From Sphingomonas sp. Leaf242 (GTDB lineage Bacteria; Pseudomonadota; Alphaproteobacteria; Sphingomonadales; Sphingomonadaceae): a stretch of 64,000 nt of DNA. The notes beneath the pieces were generated by a model. The model did not search any database. It was not told where the DNA came from and saw only the letters and a program-made list of their open reading frames with translations. Positions 26,797 to 35,401 of this stretch are shown piece by piece. The DNA is taken from positions 94,756 through 158,755 of the forward strand of contig NZ_LMLW01000010.1 of NCBI RefSeq assembly GCF_001422045.1, given 5' to 3'. Numbering within the stretch: position 1 is the first letter of the stretch; each line of letters starts with the position of its first letter. The translations under genes and the position numbers were made by a program.

Positions 26797-28556
26797 TGGC
26801 GGAGGCTTCGCCGTCGCTGCTGCGGGACGGCGTCGTGCTGCTCGGGTTCGGTCTCATGTTCGTGCTGCTGTTCCGGCGGCTCGGGCTCGGTGCGACGCTG
26901 GGGTATCTGGTCGCGGGCGCGGTCGTCGGGCCGCACGTCCTCGGTCTGGTCGGCGATGCGGAGTCGAAGCTCGGGTTCGCCGAACTCGGCATCACGCTGC
27001 TGCTGTTCATCGTCGGGCTCGAACTGAATCCGTCGCGGCTGTGGAAGATGAAGGAGGAGATCTTCGGATTGGGGCTCCTTCAGGTCGCGATCTGCGGGCT
27101 CGCGATCACCGCGATCGTCTGGGTTGGCGCGAGGTTCTCGCTCCCTGCCGCGCTCGCGCTCGGCCTCCCGCTGGCGCTGTCGTCCACCGCGCAGGTGTTG
27201 CCGATGCTGCGGTCTTCCGGGCGGATGCGCACCCCGTTCGGCGAGCGCGCGTTCTCGATCCTGCTGTTTCAGGACCTCTCGATCGTCCCGCTGATCACGA
27301 TCGTCGCCGCGATGAGCCGCAACCCCGCCGATGCGAATGCGCCTCCCGGGTGGCTGCTGGCGATCTACACCGTGCTCGCGGTGGTCGGCCTCGTTGTGGC
27401 GGGACGCTTCCTGTTGCGCCCGTTCTTCCGCCTGATCGGCAATCTCGGCGAGCGCGAGATGTTCGTGTTCGCCGGCCTCTTCACCGTCATCGCCAGCGCC
27501 GCGATCATGGAATGGCTCGGGCTGTCGACCGCGCTCGGCGCGTTTATCGCCGGCGTGATGCTCGCGGACAGCCCCTACCGTCATGAACTGGAAGCCGATG
27601 TCGAGCCGTTCCGCTCGATCCTGCTCGGGTTGTTCTTCCTCGCAGTCGGCATGGTACTCGATCTCAACGCGATCGCCGAGCGGCCGGTGTTCGTCATGGC
27701 GATGGCCGCCGCGCTGATCGCCACCAAGACCAGCGTCATCATGCTGATCGGCATGGCGTTCAAGATGACGTGGCGGCAGGCGTTCGCGCTCGGGTTGTTG
27801 TTGAGCCAGGGTGGCGAGTTCGGCTTCGTGCTGTTCGCGCAGGCACAGGCGGGGCTGCTGATCGAACCGCAGGCGGCCAGCCTGTTCGGCGCGATCATCA
27901 CGCTGTCGATGGCGACCACGCCGTTCCTGATGGGGATCACCCGGCGTTTCCGGACCGAACCGTTGGCGAAGAATCAGGAGCGCGACGGGCCCAAGACCGA
28001 TGGCTCGAATGCGATCATCGTCGGCTATGGCCGGTTCGGGCAGACGGTCGGCCAGATGCTGCTGACTCAGGATATCCCGGTGACGCTGATCGATACCGAT
28101 ATCGAGATGATCGACATCGCCGGCGAGTTCGGCGCGAAGGTCTATTACGGCGACGGCACGCGGCTCGACCTGTTGCGGCAGGCGGGGGCGGCGGAGGCCG
28201 AACTGATCTGCTTCTGCATGGACGGCGATCAGCTCGAACCCGACACGATCGAGGGCGTTCACGAGGCGTTCCCGAACGCCGCGATCTATGTCCGCGCATT
28301 CGACCGCCGCGCGCTGGTCAAGCTGAAGAACACGTCGGCGCAGTATGTCATCCGCGAGGTGCTCGAATCGGCGGTCAAGATGGCGCGGCTGGCGATGGAC
28401 GGGCTCGGCGTCGCGAGCGCGGATATCGACCGTGCGGAGGACATGTACCGCGCGCGTGACAAGGAGCGGTTGCAGCTCCAGATCGATTCGGGCGACATGC
28501 GCGCGGCGCGTGCCGAAACCGCCGAACGCTTTCCGTGGGGGAACGACGCGACATGA
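26796..28556 (+). CDS. CPA2 monovalent cation:proton antiporter with TrkA-N domain (KefB/KefC/YbaL-like)
   Basis: A 586-residue inner-membrane K+ or Na+/H+ antiporter. About 12 membrane segments span residues 8-385, with signatures LGYLVAGAVVGPHVLGL, ELGITLLLFIVGLELNPSRL and LGLLLSQGGEFGFVLFAQ. The cytoplasmic RCK/TrkA-N nucleotide-binding domain follows with NAIIVGYGRFGQTVGQMLL and the Asp of LIDTDIEMI. Start ATG 26796 shares its A with the preceding stop (TGATG). The C-terminus is rich in charged residues. The ligand control (glutathione or nucleotide) cannot be told from sequence. It overlaps the DUF423 gene by 4 bp. Confidence 0.93.
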   Translation: MAEASPSLLRDGVVLLGFGLMFVLLFRRLGLGATLGYLVAGAVVGPHVLGLVGDAESKLGFAELGITLLLFIVGLELNPSRLWKMKEEIFGLGLLQVAICGLAITAIVWVGARFSLPAALALGLPLALSSTAQVLPMLRSSGRMRTPFGERAFSILLFQDLSIVPLITIVAAMSRNPADANAPPGWLLAIYTVLAVVGLVVAGRFLLRPFFRLIGNLGEREMFVFAGLFTVIASAAIMEWLGLSTALGAFIAGVMLADSPYRHELEADVEPFRSILLGLFFLAVGMVLDLNAIAERPVFVMAMAAALIATKTSVIMLIGMAFKMTWRQAFALGLLLSQGGEFGFVLFAQAQAGLLIEPQAASLFGAIITLSMATTPFLMGITRRFRTEPLAKNQERDGPKTDGSNAIIVGYGRFGQTVGQMLLTQDIPVTLIDTDIEMIDIAGEFGAKVYYGDGTRLDLLRQAGAAEAELICFCMDGDQLEPDTIEGVHEAFPNAAIYVRAFDRRALVKLKNTSAQYVIREVLESAVKMARLAMDGLGVASADIDRAEDMYRARDKERLQLQIDSGDMRAARAETAERFPWGNDAT

Positions 28557-28882
28557 TACTCGTCATACTGGCCGCCTTGTCGGGCGCGATCGCGGTCGCG
28601 GCCGGGGCATTCGGGGCGCACGGCGCGAGTGGCTCGGCGGCGGAGTGGCTCAAGACCGGAGCGCAGTACCAGCTCGTCCACGTCGTCGCGGCGCTGGTGG
28701 CGATTCGGATGGAGGCGCGCGGGCCGGCGTGGCTGTTCGTGATCGGCGCGGCGATCTTCGCGCTGACGTTGTACGCGATGGCACTGGGCGCGCCGCGCTG
28801 GTTTGGTGCGATTACACCGATTGGCGGAGCGTTGCTGATCGGCGGCTGGTTGTGGCTGGCCTGGAGTGCGGCCCGCACCTGA
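28553..28882 (+). CDS. DUF423 small membrane protein
   Basis: A 109-residue protein with four predicted membrane helices. LAALSGAIAVAAGAFGAHGA and the following LKTGAQYQLVHVVAAL are the DUF423 hallmark (GAFGAH and a central YQxxH). The function of the family is unknown. The start ATG 28553 overlaps the antiporter stop by 4 bp, making it the last gene of the cvpA-led run. A class 1 palindromic element begins 5 bp after its stop. Confidence 0.9.
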   Translation: MILVILAALSGAIAVAAGAFGAHGASGSAAEWLKTGAQYQLVHVVAALVAIRMEARGPAWLFVIGAAIFALTLYAMALGAPRWFGAITPIGGALLIGGWLWLAWSAART

Positions 28883-28887
28883 CCTCC

Positions 28888-28944
28888 TTGTTCACCCGCG
28901 AAGGCGGGTGCCCAGTCTGGACACCCGCCTTCGCGGGTGAACAA
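28888..28944. repeat. Paired-palindrome element, class 1 (perfect arms)
   Basis: Two exactly complementary 23-nt arms, beginning TTGTTCACCCGCGAAGG and ending CCTTCGCGGGTGAACAA, flank an 11-nt centre. It separates the convergent DUF423 and DUF2256 genes and could fold into a long hairpin in both transcripts. Confidence 0.88.
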
Positions 28945-28966
28945 ACTTCTTTCTGGTTCTCGGGTG

Positions 28967-29107
28967 CTACCGCTTCTTCCGACAGGCATCGGAGCAATAG
29001 ATTACGCTGTCCCAGTCGCGCGCCCACTTCTTCCGCCACGTGAACGGCCGCTCGCATGCCGGGCAGACCTTGGTCGGCAGATTCTGCTTCGCAACACCGT
29101 TGGGCAT
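28967..29107 (-). CDS. DUF2256 small zinc-finger-like protein
   Basis: A 46-residue protein from ATG 29107. Its body, [20 protein letters not shown] followed by [14 protein letters not shown], has two C-x2/3-C pairs that would bind zinc, and matches the DUF2256 family, members of which often accompany photolyase/cryptochrome genes. The start codon shares one base with the aroB stop (TGATG), so translation is coupled to aroB. No photolyase gene is in the window. Its role is unknown. Confidence 0.85.
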   Translation of the reverse strand: MPNGVAKQNLPTKVCPACERPFTWRKKWARDWDSVIYCSDACRKKR

Positions 29108-30207
29108 CAGCGGGGCTGCGCGTCGAGGAACGCTTCGACGTCCCGGAGGTCGACCGTCTTGTCGAGATACGTCTGACCGATCCCGCGCGCGAGCAGGAAA
29201 GGGAGAGTGCCCGCCGCCATTTTTTTGTCGTGCCGCATGTGATCGACCAGCCGCGCACCGCTCGCGGCGATCTTCGCAGCCGCCAGACCGTTCGGCAGCC
29301 CGACGTCGCGCCAGTGCGCCGCTACTCGCTCGGCGTCCTGACCCGAGCAAATCCCTTGCGATGCCGAGAACCCGAACGCCAGCGAGCAGCCCGCCGCGAC
29401 ACCCTCGCCGTGGATCAACGCCTGCGAGAACCCGGTCTCGGCCTCCAGCGCATGCCCGAACGTGTGCCCGAGATTGAGCAACGCCCGGATGCCGTTCGTC
29501 TCATGCTCGTCGGCCGCGACAATCCGCGCCTTCGCCGAAACGCTGTGGGCGATCGCGTACTCACGTAGGCCGATGTCGCCGCTCAGCAACGCGGCGCCAT
29601 TCGCCTCACACCATTCGAAGAACGCGAAGTCGTCGATCAGGCCGTATTTCACGACCTCGGCATAGCCCGCGCGCAGTTCCCGGATCGGCAGCGTGTCGAG
29701 CACCTGAGGATCGATCAGCACCATCACCGGCTGGTGGAACGCGCCGATCAGGTTCTTCCCGGCTTTCGTGTTGATCGCGGTCTTGCCGCCGACCGAGCTG
29801 TCGACCTGCGCCAGCAGCGACGTCGGGATCTGCACGAACTTACACCCGCGCTTCAGGATCGAGCAGGCGAACCCGACTAGATCCCCCATCACGCCGCCGC
29901 CCAGCGCGACGACGTGATCGCCGCGTTCGACACCGAGTTCGAGCAGCCGGTCGCACAGCATCTCCAGCGTCGCCCAGCTCTTGCTGCCCTCGCCGGGGGC
30001 CAGCACGATCGCTTCCGACGCGATCCCCGCCGCAGTCAGCGACGCCTGCAACGTCGAGAGGTGGACCGACAAATTCTCGTCGGTGACGATCGCCACGCGC
30101 CGACCCTTCGCAAGCGGTGCAAGGAACTCGCCTGCCCGCGCAAGCAATCCGGCTTCGATGTGGATCGGGTATGTCCGCGCACCCAGTTCGACAATAACGG
30201 TCTTCAT
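29107..30207 (-). CDS. aroB: 3-dehydroquinate synthase
   Basis: The second step of the shikimate pathway: cyclises DAHP to 3-dehydroquinate using NAD and a metal ion; 366 residues, cytoplasmic. Visible signatures are [20 protein letters not shown], the nucleotide-binding [53 protein letters not shown] and the metal-ligand regions [11 protein letters not shown] and HGEGVAAG. Length is normal. The start ATG 30207 overlaps the aroK stop by 4 bp, giving the common aroK-aroB operon, and the DUF2256 gene follows with a one-base overlap. Confidence 0.97.
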   Translation of the reverse strand: MKTVIVELGARTYPIHIEAGLLARAGEFLAPLAKGRRVAIVTDENLSVHLSTLQASLTAAGIASEAIVLAPGEGSKSWATLEMLCDRLLELGVERGDHVVALGGGVMGDLVGFACSILKRGCKFVQIPTSLLAQVDSSVGGKTAINTKAGKNLIGAFHQPVMVLIDPQVLDTLPIRELRAGYAEVVKYGLIDDFAFFEWCEANGAALLSGDIGLREYAIAHSVSAKARIVAADEHETNGIRALLNLGHTFGHALEAETGFSQALIHGEGVAAGCSLAFGFSASQGICSGQDAERVAAHWRDVGLPNGLAAAKIAASGARLVDHMRHDKKMAAGTLPFLLARGIGQTYLDKTVDLRDVEAFLDAQPR

Positions 30208-30767
30208 CGGCCAAGCGCTCTCAGGATAGCGGCGACGGTCGCTTCGTGCGGCGTCTTGTTGCTGACAATATGGATGTGCGCCTGCGCGTAGATCGGGTTA
30301 CGCACGCGCGCCAGTTCGGTGAGCACCTTCCCCGCATCGCGGTTGCGGAGCAGCGGGCGGCTATCGCGGCGGCCGACGCGCTCGACCAAGATGTCGGGAT
30401 GCGCGCTGAGCCACACCGACACCGTATCGCGCAGGATCAGCGCGCGCGTGTCGTCGTTGATGAACGCGCCGCCGCCGGTCGCGATGACCTTCGGCGTGCC
30501 GTCGATCAGCCGTGCGATCACGCGGCGCTCGCCGTCACGGAAATACTCTTCGCCGTATTTCGCGAAGATCTCGGCAACGGTCATCCCCGACGCGGCCTCG
30601 ATCTCGTGGTCGGCATCGACGAACGGCAGGTTCATGCGCAGCGCTAGGCGGCGGCCGACGGTGGTCTTGCCGACGCCCATCAGCCCGACGAGCACGATCG
30701 GGCGATCGATCGGGGCAGGGCGGCGACTGCCCGAGGGCCCGCCTGAAGGGTTGTGGCTTTGCAACAT
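30204..30767 (-). CDS. aroK: Shikimate kinase
   Basis: Phosphorylates shikimate at the 3-OH with ATP; 187 residues. The P-loop is GLMGVGKTTVGRRLA, the shikimate-binding Asp lies in FVDADHEIE, and the motifs YFRDGERRVI, VIATGGGAF and RRDSRPLLRN follow in order. I chose ATG 30767 (MLQSHNPSGG); the first about 25 residues are a non-conserved basic and Gly/Pro-rich extension common in alphaproteobacterial AroK. It is first in the aroK-aroB-DUF2256 operon and divergent from the small membrane gene at 30869. Confidence 0.95.
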   Translation of the reverse strand: MLQSHNPSGGPSGSRRPAPIDRPIVLVGLMGVGKTTVGRRLALRMNLPFVDADHEIEAASGMTVAEIFAKYGEEYFRDGERRVIARLIDGTPKVIATGGGAFINDDTRALILRDTVSVWLSAHPDILVERVGRRDSRPLLRNRDAGKVLTELARVRNPIYAQAHIHIVSNKTPHEATVAAILRALGR

Positions 30768-30868
30768 CGTAGCCCGCGCTATACAGCGGCTCCGCGCGAG
30801 GGCAAAAGCTCTTGGCGCGCGATTTTCTGCCCCGTTCACTACCCCCGTCCACTACAAGGTTACGTCGC

Positions 30869-31003
30869 ATGTCCCGTTTCATCGTCTCGGTCGTCGTCGT
30901 TCTTGTGGTCGTGGTCGGCGGCCTGTTCCTGTTGGCAGGGCGCGCGACCGAGCGTCCGCAGAGCCACGTCGAGAAGGCCGTGACGCTTGCGAACCTCTCT
31001 TAA
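30869..31003 (+). CDS. Very small single-span membrane protein
   Basis: A 44-residue protein from ATG 30869: a short basic start (MSRFIVS), a transmembrane helix (VVVVLVVVVGGLFLLAG) and a polar tail ending KAVTLANLS. It overlaps the following gene by 17 bp, which would couple the two. I know no named family, although a tiny membrane protein at this place before a secreted protein and xerD seems to recur in sphingomonads (from memory). It may anchor or accompany the product of the next gene. Confidence 0.65.
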   Translation: MSRFIVSVVVVLVVVVGGLFLLAGRATERPQSHVEKAVTLANLS

Positions 31004-32834
31004 GGCCACGCTGTCGGCGGCCGTCGCCGTCGGGGCGCTCGTCGCGCTGGCACCTGCGATCGGCCAGGATCGCCCCGAATCGATCCTGCCGCCGGGCTTC
31101 GGCGATACGACCCCGTCGCCGGCCCCCGCGTCGCGACCGAACGCGCCCGCAAACGCACCGCAGCCGACGCGCCCGACCACGCCCACGCAATCATCACCCC
31201 CCTCATCGACACCCCCTTCGCCCTCCAGCGCGATGATCCAGCCGCTGCCATCGACGACGCCGGACGGGCTGCCGGTTCCACCGCCCGTCGCCACGCCCGC
31301 GCCGGTCGATCCGAGCGTGCTCGCGCGCTACGAGATGCCCGAATCCGCGCGGCGTTCGCTCGAGACGGTAGGCCCGGTCACGGCGAGCGAGGGCGGGCTG
31401 GAGACGGATGCGTTCGGCGATGCCGATGGTCAGTATGTCGAGACGCTGATGCGCCGGCTGACCGCGCCGCTGCCGTCGCGGTGGATGTCGATCCTGCTGC
31501 GGCGCGCGCTGGTGTCGCATGTCGATACGCCGAGCCGTACCAACGGCGCGGACTTCGCGGCCGAGCGGGCTTGGCTGTTGTTGCGGATGGGCGAATCGGT
31601 CGCCGCACGCGCGGTCACGCAGAGCGTCGATACCTTCAACTACACGCCGAAGCTGTATCAGGTCGCGATGAACGCGTCGCTGGCGACCGGCGATCCTGCC
31701 GGGTTCTGCCCGCTGGTTCCCGGCGCGATGCGCTATGCCCCGTCGCGCGGCTGGACGATGGCGCAGGCGATATGCGCCGGGCTGTCGGGCAATCCGGCGC
31801 AGGCGACCCCGCTGATCGCGACCGCCAAGCGCCGCAATGTCGCAAGCGGCGTCGACATGCTGCTGGCGCAGAAGGTCGTCGGTGCCGGCGCGCAAGGGCG
31901 TCAGGCAGTGACGATCGAATGGGACGGCGTCGATCAGCTGACCGCCTGGCGGTTTGGCCTGGCGATGGCGACCGGGGTCGCGGTGCCCGACGAGCTCTAT
32001 GCGAGCGCCGGGCCGCAGGTGCGATACTGGCAGGCACTCTCCCCGTCGGTCGCGCTGAGTGACCGGCTTGCGCCTGCCGAGGCGGCGGCGGGGCAGGGCG
32101 TTCTGTCCAGTTCCGCGCTGGTCGACCTGTATGCGGCGACCGCGACCGACGACGATGCGCAGAGCGGCGCGAGCGCGACGGCGAACGATCTCCAGACCGC
32201 CTACGCCGATCGCAATGCCGAGACGCGGCTGACCGCGCTGCGCCAGTTGTGGGGTGGCAAGGACGCGGAACCTGCCTATGCGCGGCTGGTGCTGACCGCG
32301 CGGGCGGCGGCGCGGATCGACCCGACCTCGGGCAAGGCGGACGCCGATCATCTGGTCGCGTCGATGCTGACCGCCGGGCTCGACCGGACCGCGGCGCGCT
32401 GGCTCGGTACGGTGCCGAGCGGTAGCGATGCCTGGGCGATGATCGTGCTGAGCGATCCCGATGCGTATCGCCGGCTGAGTTACGCCGACCTTGCCTCCTA
32501 TTCGGGCGGCGCGGGTGATTCGGCGCTGAAGCAACGGATGCTGTTCGCGGGGCTTGCCGGGATGGGCCGGCTTTCGCAGAGCGACATCGAGCGCGCCGCG
32601 CAGACGCTCGGCGTGCGGATCGGGGCCGCCAATGCCTGGACGCGCGCGCTGGATCGTGCCGCGCGCGACGGTCAGGCGGGGACGGTCGTCCTGCTCTCGG
32701 CGATCGGCATGCAGGCGCCGAACTGGAAGGGCATCCCGCCCGAGGCGCTCTACCGCATCGTCGGTGCGCTACGCGCGGTGGGGCTCGATGGCGAAGCGCG
32801 GATGATCGCGGCCGAGGCGATCGCGCGGGCGTGA
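30987..32834 (+). CDS. Secreted or periplasmic protein of unknown function, Pro-rich N-terminus
   Basis: A 615-residue protein starting at TTG 30987, with GAGAAGG about 10 nt upstream. A signal peptide (MRTSLKATLSAAVAVGALVA, LAPAIGQ) is followed by about 80 residues rich in Pro, Thr, Ser and Ala, then a long alanine-rich, probably alpha-helical body (for example AERAWLLLRMGESVAARAVT and LKQRMLFAGLAGMGRLSQ) that may form helical repeats. There is no enzyme motif. It overlaps the small membrane gene before it and the xerD start after it (GTGA). The unusual start codon and double overlap suggest controlled, low-level translation. No function is assigned. Confidence 0.8.
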   Translation: MRTSLKATLSAAVAVGALVALAPAIGQDRPESILPPGFGDTTPSPAPASRPNAPANAPQPTRPTTPTQSSPPSSTPPSPSSAMIQPLPSTTPDGLPVPPPVATPAPVDPSVLARYEMPESARRSLETVGPVTASEGGLETDAFGDADGQYVETLMRRLTAPLPSRWMSILLRRALVSHVDTPSRTNGADFAAERAWLLLRMGESVAARAVTQSVDTFNYTPKLYQVAMNASLATGDPAGFCPLVPGAMRYAPSRGWTMAQAICAGLSGNPAQATPLIATAKRRNVASGVDMLLAQKVVGAGAQGRQAVTIEWDGVDQLTAWRFGLAMATGVAVPDELYASAGPQVRYWQALSPSVALSDRLAPAEAAAGQGVLSSSALVDLYAATATDDDAQSGASATANDLQTAYADRNAETRLTALRQLWGGKDAEPAYARLVLTARAAARIDPTSGKADADHLVASMLTAGLDRTAARWLGTVPSGSDAWAMIVLSDPDAYRRLSYADLASYSGGAGDSALKQRMLFAGLAGMGRLSQSDIERAAQTLGVRIGAANAWTRALDRAARDGQAGTVVLLSAIGMQAPNWKGIPPEALYRIVGALRAVGLDGEARMIAAEAIARA

Positions 32835-33730
32835 CGCACGGCCGGGATCGCGCGCTGATCGATCGCTTCCTGGAAATGATGACGGCGGAGGCCGGAGCGG
32901 CGGCGAACACCGTCGCGGCCTATCGCAGCGACCTGTCGCTTGCGTCGCAAAAGCTTGAAGGCGGCTTGGTCGATGCCGATGCGGATGCGCTGGCGACGCT
33001 CGCGGGCGAATGGTCCGCGCTGTCGAACGCGACCGTCGGACGAAAATCGGCGTCGCTCAGGCGTTTCTTCGCGTTCCTTGCCGACGAGGGCCACCGTCCC
33101 GACGATCCCGGCAACGCGCTCCCTCGGCCCGGCACCGTCCGCGCGTTGCCCAGGATATTGAGCCATGCCGATGTCGACCAGCTGTTCGCGGCGATTGCCG
33201 AACGGATAGCGCGCGATCCGCTCGACCCCAACGACCTGCGCCTGTCCGCGCTGTTCGAACTGCTCTACGGCTCCGGACTGCGCGCGACCGAACTTGTCAG
33301 CCTGCCGCGCAACGCCGTCCATCCCGATCGCCCGTTCCTGATCCTCCGCGGCAAGGGCGGACGCGAGCGGTTGGTGCCGATCTCCGACCGTGCGCGCGCC
33401 GCCGTGGCGCTGTGGCGGACATATGTCGCGACCGATCGCGCCTGGTTGTTTCCGTCGGGCAAGGGGCACCTCTCGCGCATCCGGCTGTACCAGATCGTCA
33501 AGGCGCTCGCCGCCGAAGCCGGCATCCCCCCCGACCGTGTCAGCCCCCACGTCCTGCGCCACGCGTTCGCGACGCACCTGCTCGCCGGCGGTGCCGACCT
33601 GCGCGCGCTGCAATCGATGCTCGGCCATGCCGATATCGCGACAACGGAAATCTATACGCATGTCGATGCGAGTCGGCTGGTCGAGCTGGTCAACACGCGC
33701 CACCCCCTCGCGGACCTGCCCCCGCGGTGA
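32831..33730 (+). CDS. xerD: Site-specific tyrosine recombinase XerD
   Basis: A 299-residue chromosome-dimer resolvase. The N-terminal SAM-like domain (RFLEMMTAEAGAAANTVAAY) is followed by the catalytic domain with Arg in YGSGLRATELVSL, Lys in RGKGGRERLVP, H-x-x-R in HVLRHAFATHLLAG, His in LGHADIATTEIYTH and the nucleophile Tyr275. The C-terminal NTRHPLA is a XerD feature. It starts at GTG 32831 overlapping the previous stop by 4 bp. XerC is not in the window. It works with FtsK at dif, which was not found here. Confidence 0.93.
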   Translation: MTHGRDRALIDRFLEMMTAEAGAAANTVAAYRSDLSLASQKLEGGLVDADADALATLAGEWSALSNATVGRKSASLRRFFAFLADEGHRPDDPGNALPRPGTVRALPRILSHADVDQLFAAIAERIARDPLDPNDLRLSALFELLYGSGLRATELVSLPRNAVHPDRPFLILRGKGGRERLVPISDRARAAVALWRTYVATDRAWLFPSGKGHLSRIRLYQIVKALAAEAGIPPDRVSPHVLRHAFATHLLAGGADLRALQSMLGHADIATTEIYTHVDASRLVELVNTRHPLADLPPR

Positions 33731-33783
33731 CGCGGACAGGGCGGCGCGTTGACGCGGACGGCGCCGCGCCGTAACCGCCGCAC

Positions 33784-34731
33784 ATGCCTAGCTTCCTCGA
33801 CTTCGAGAAACCGATCGCCGAACTCCAGGGCCGGATCGACGAACTCCGCGACACCGCCGCCGAAGGCAGCGTCGACCTGTCGGTCGATATCGCCCGTCTG
33901 CAAGCCAAGTCCGACAAGCTGCTGAAGGACACCTTCGCGCGGCTGACGCCGTGGCAGAAGACGCAGGTCGCGCGTCATCCCGAGCGCCCGCACTTCAAGG
34001 ATTATGTCGCCGCATTGTTCGACGAGTTCGTGCCGCTCGCGGGCGACCGCGCATTCGGCGACGACCAGGCGATCATCGGCGGCTTCGCGACGTTCCGGGG
34101 CCGCAAGATCATGGTGCTCGGCCATGAGAAGGGCGACGACACCGCGAGCCGCCTCCGCCACAATTTCGGCATGGGCAAGCCCGAGGGCTATCGCAAGGCG
34201 ATCCGCCTGGTCGAGCTCGCCAACCGATTCGGCCTGCCGATCGTCACGCTGGTCGACACCTCGGGCGCGTTCCCCGGCATCCAGGCCGAAGAACGCGGTC
34301 AGGCCGAGGCGATCGCTCGCTCGACCGAAGCGTGTCTCAACGCCGGCGTGCCGATCGTCGCGGTGATCGTCGGCGAGGGCGGTTCGGGTGGCGCGGTCGC
34401 ACTCGCCGCGGGCAACCGCGTGCTGATGTTCGAGCATGCGGTCTATTCGGTGATCAGCCCCGAAGGCTGCGCGTCGATCCTGTGGCGCACCTCCGACAAG
34501 GCCCCCGAAGCCGCCGAAGCGATGCGGATCACCGCGCAGGACCTCAAGGCGTTCGGCGTGATCGACGAGATCGTCGCAGAACCGCTCGGCGGCGCGCACC
34601 GCGACTCGGTGGTTGCGATCGAATCGCTCGGCAATGCGGTGTCGTCCGCGCTTGCCGAGTTGGCGCCGCTCTCGCCCGCCGATCTCCGCACGGATCGCCA
34701 GGCGAAATTCCTCAAGATGGGCCGCCTCTGA
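33784..34731 (+). CDS. accA: Acetyl-CoA carboxylase carboxyltransferase subunit alpha
   Basis: Transfers CO2 from carboxybiotin to acetyl-CoA in fatty acid synthesis, together with AccD (not in the window); 315 residues. The opening [20 protein letters not shown] and the core [40 protein letters not shown] and [18 protein letters not shown] are textbook AccA. Length is normal. It follows xerD by 53 bp and ends at a strong intrinsic terminator. Confidence 0.97.
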   Translation: MPSFLDFEKPIAELQGRIDELRDTAAEGSVDLSVDIARLQAKSDKLLKDTFARLTPWQKTQVARHPERPHFKDYVAALFDEFVPLAGDRAFGDDQAIIGGFATFRGRKIMVLGHEKGDDTASRLRHNFGMGKPEGYRKAIRLVELANRFGLPIVTLVDTSGAFPGIQAEERGQAEAIARSTEACLNAGVPIVAVIVGEGGSGGAVALAAGNRVLMFEHAVYSVISPEGCASILWRTSDKAPEAAEAMRITAQDLKAFGVIDEIVAEPLGGAHRDSVVAIESLGNAVSSALAELAPLSPADLRTDRQAKFLKMGRL

Positions 34732-34773
34732 CGCGGTCGCTCGGCCGGCGACACTGCGCCGAACAGCGCAACG

Positions 34774-34811
34774 AAAAAGGGCGGCGAAACCGAAGTTTCG
34801 CCGCCCTTTTT
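34774..34811. terminator. Strong bidirectional intrinsic terminator
   Basis: A 17-bp perfect stem, left arm AAAAAGGGCGGCGAAAC, loop CGAA, right arm GTTTCGCCGCCCTTTTT. The A run and T run give a U tract on both strands, so it can end accA transcripts (plus) and Flp pilin transcripts (minus). Confidence 0.95.
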
Positions 34812-34832
34812 CGTACGCTACTGGTAACTGGA

Positions 34833-35006
34833 TTACGTGGTCGAGGTGTTCAGCTTGGTCGAGACGTTGTTGAACGTCTTGTTCAGGCTGTTGCCCAGGC
34901 CCTGCATCGCGGCGATGGCGGCGACGGCGATCAGCGCGGCGATCAGGCCGTACTCGATTGCGGTTGCGCCCTTGGAGTTCTTGAAAAACTTGCGGATCGT
35001 CTTCAT
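34833..35006 (-). CDS. Flp-family type IVb pilin (first copy)
   Basis: A 57-residue prepilin from ATG 35006, with GGAG 6 nt upstream. A short basic leader (MKTIRKFFKNSKG) is cut before ATAIEYGLIAALIAVAAIAA, which has the Glu at position +5 and the adjacent Tyr of Flp pilins. The tail is short and Asn/Thr-rich. It should assemble into tight-adherence pili through a Tad system, which is not encoded in this window. The strong terminator follows. A CtrA-like site lies about 86 nt upstream. Confidence 0.93.
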   Translation of the reverse strand: MKTIRKFFKNSKGATAIEYGLIAALIAVAAIAAMQGLGNSLNKTFNNVSTKLNTSTT

Positions 35007-35091
35007 TCCGGTCTCCATTGTTGGATTGCTTCAGTGTCACCCGGCTGGCCGGATGGACCGGAACAGCGCATCGACAGATACAAGTGTCTGG

Positions 35092-35106
35092 TTGAGAAAG
35101 GTTTAA
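35092..35106 (-). promoter_or_regulatory. Candidate CtrA box upstream of the Flp pilin gene
   Basis: Read on the minus strand, the site is TTAA-ACCTTTC-TCAA, one mismatch from the CtrA consensus TTAA-N7-TTAA. Pilin genes of other alphaproteobacteria are CtrA targets, and cckA, the top of that pathway, is in this window. The match is short, so this is tentative. Confidence 0.35.
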
Positions 35107-35166
35107 GGCCGCGATCGATAGTTTTGGCGGTGCCGATACTGGGTGCGCGCGATGGCGCCCCGCGGG

Positions 35167-35370
35167 TCAGCGCGCCTGCGAAACCTTGGTGTCGACGGTA
35201 TTCCACATGCCGATCGTCGAGTTCGCCATGGCGGACAGCCCGACGATCATCGCGATCACGACGAGACCGAGGATCAGGCCATATTCGATCGCCGTCGCGC
35301 CGCGTGAATCGCGAACGATGCTAACGACGGTGCGGGGCACCCGGTTCGATCTGGACGTCAGGAAACGCAT
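35167..35370 (-). CDS. Flp-family type IVb pilin (second copy)
   Basis: A 67-residue prepilin starting at ATG 35370. The leader is longer and Arg-rich (MRFLTSRSNRVPRTVVSIVR), then DSRGATAIEYGLILGLVVIA gives the prepilin cleavage site, Glu+5 and the hydrophobic helix. The C-terminal portion (MANSTIGMWNTVDTKVSQAR) differs from the first pilin, so the two are diverged paralogs rather than recent duplicates. It is divergent from mutT across only 31 bp and 160 bp upstream of the other pilin gene. Confidence 0.9.
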   Translation of the reverse strand: MRFLTSRSNRVPRTVVSIVRDSRGATAIEYGLILGLVVIAMIVGLSAMANSTIGMWNTVDTKVSQAR

Positions 35371-35401
35371 GCTCGCACGTGTAGGCGTAGGAGATTAAAG
35401 A

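Noticed and set aside
32831..33730. XerD considered as a mobile-element integrase
   Set aside because: Its length, NTRHPLA terminus and place between housekeeping genes fit the chromosomal XerD; no element boundaries are seen.
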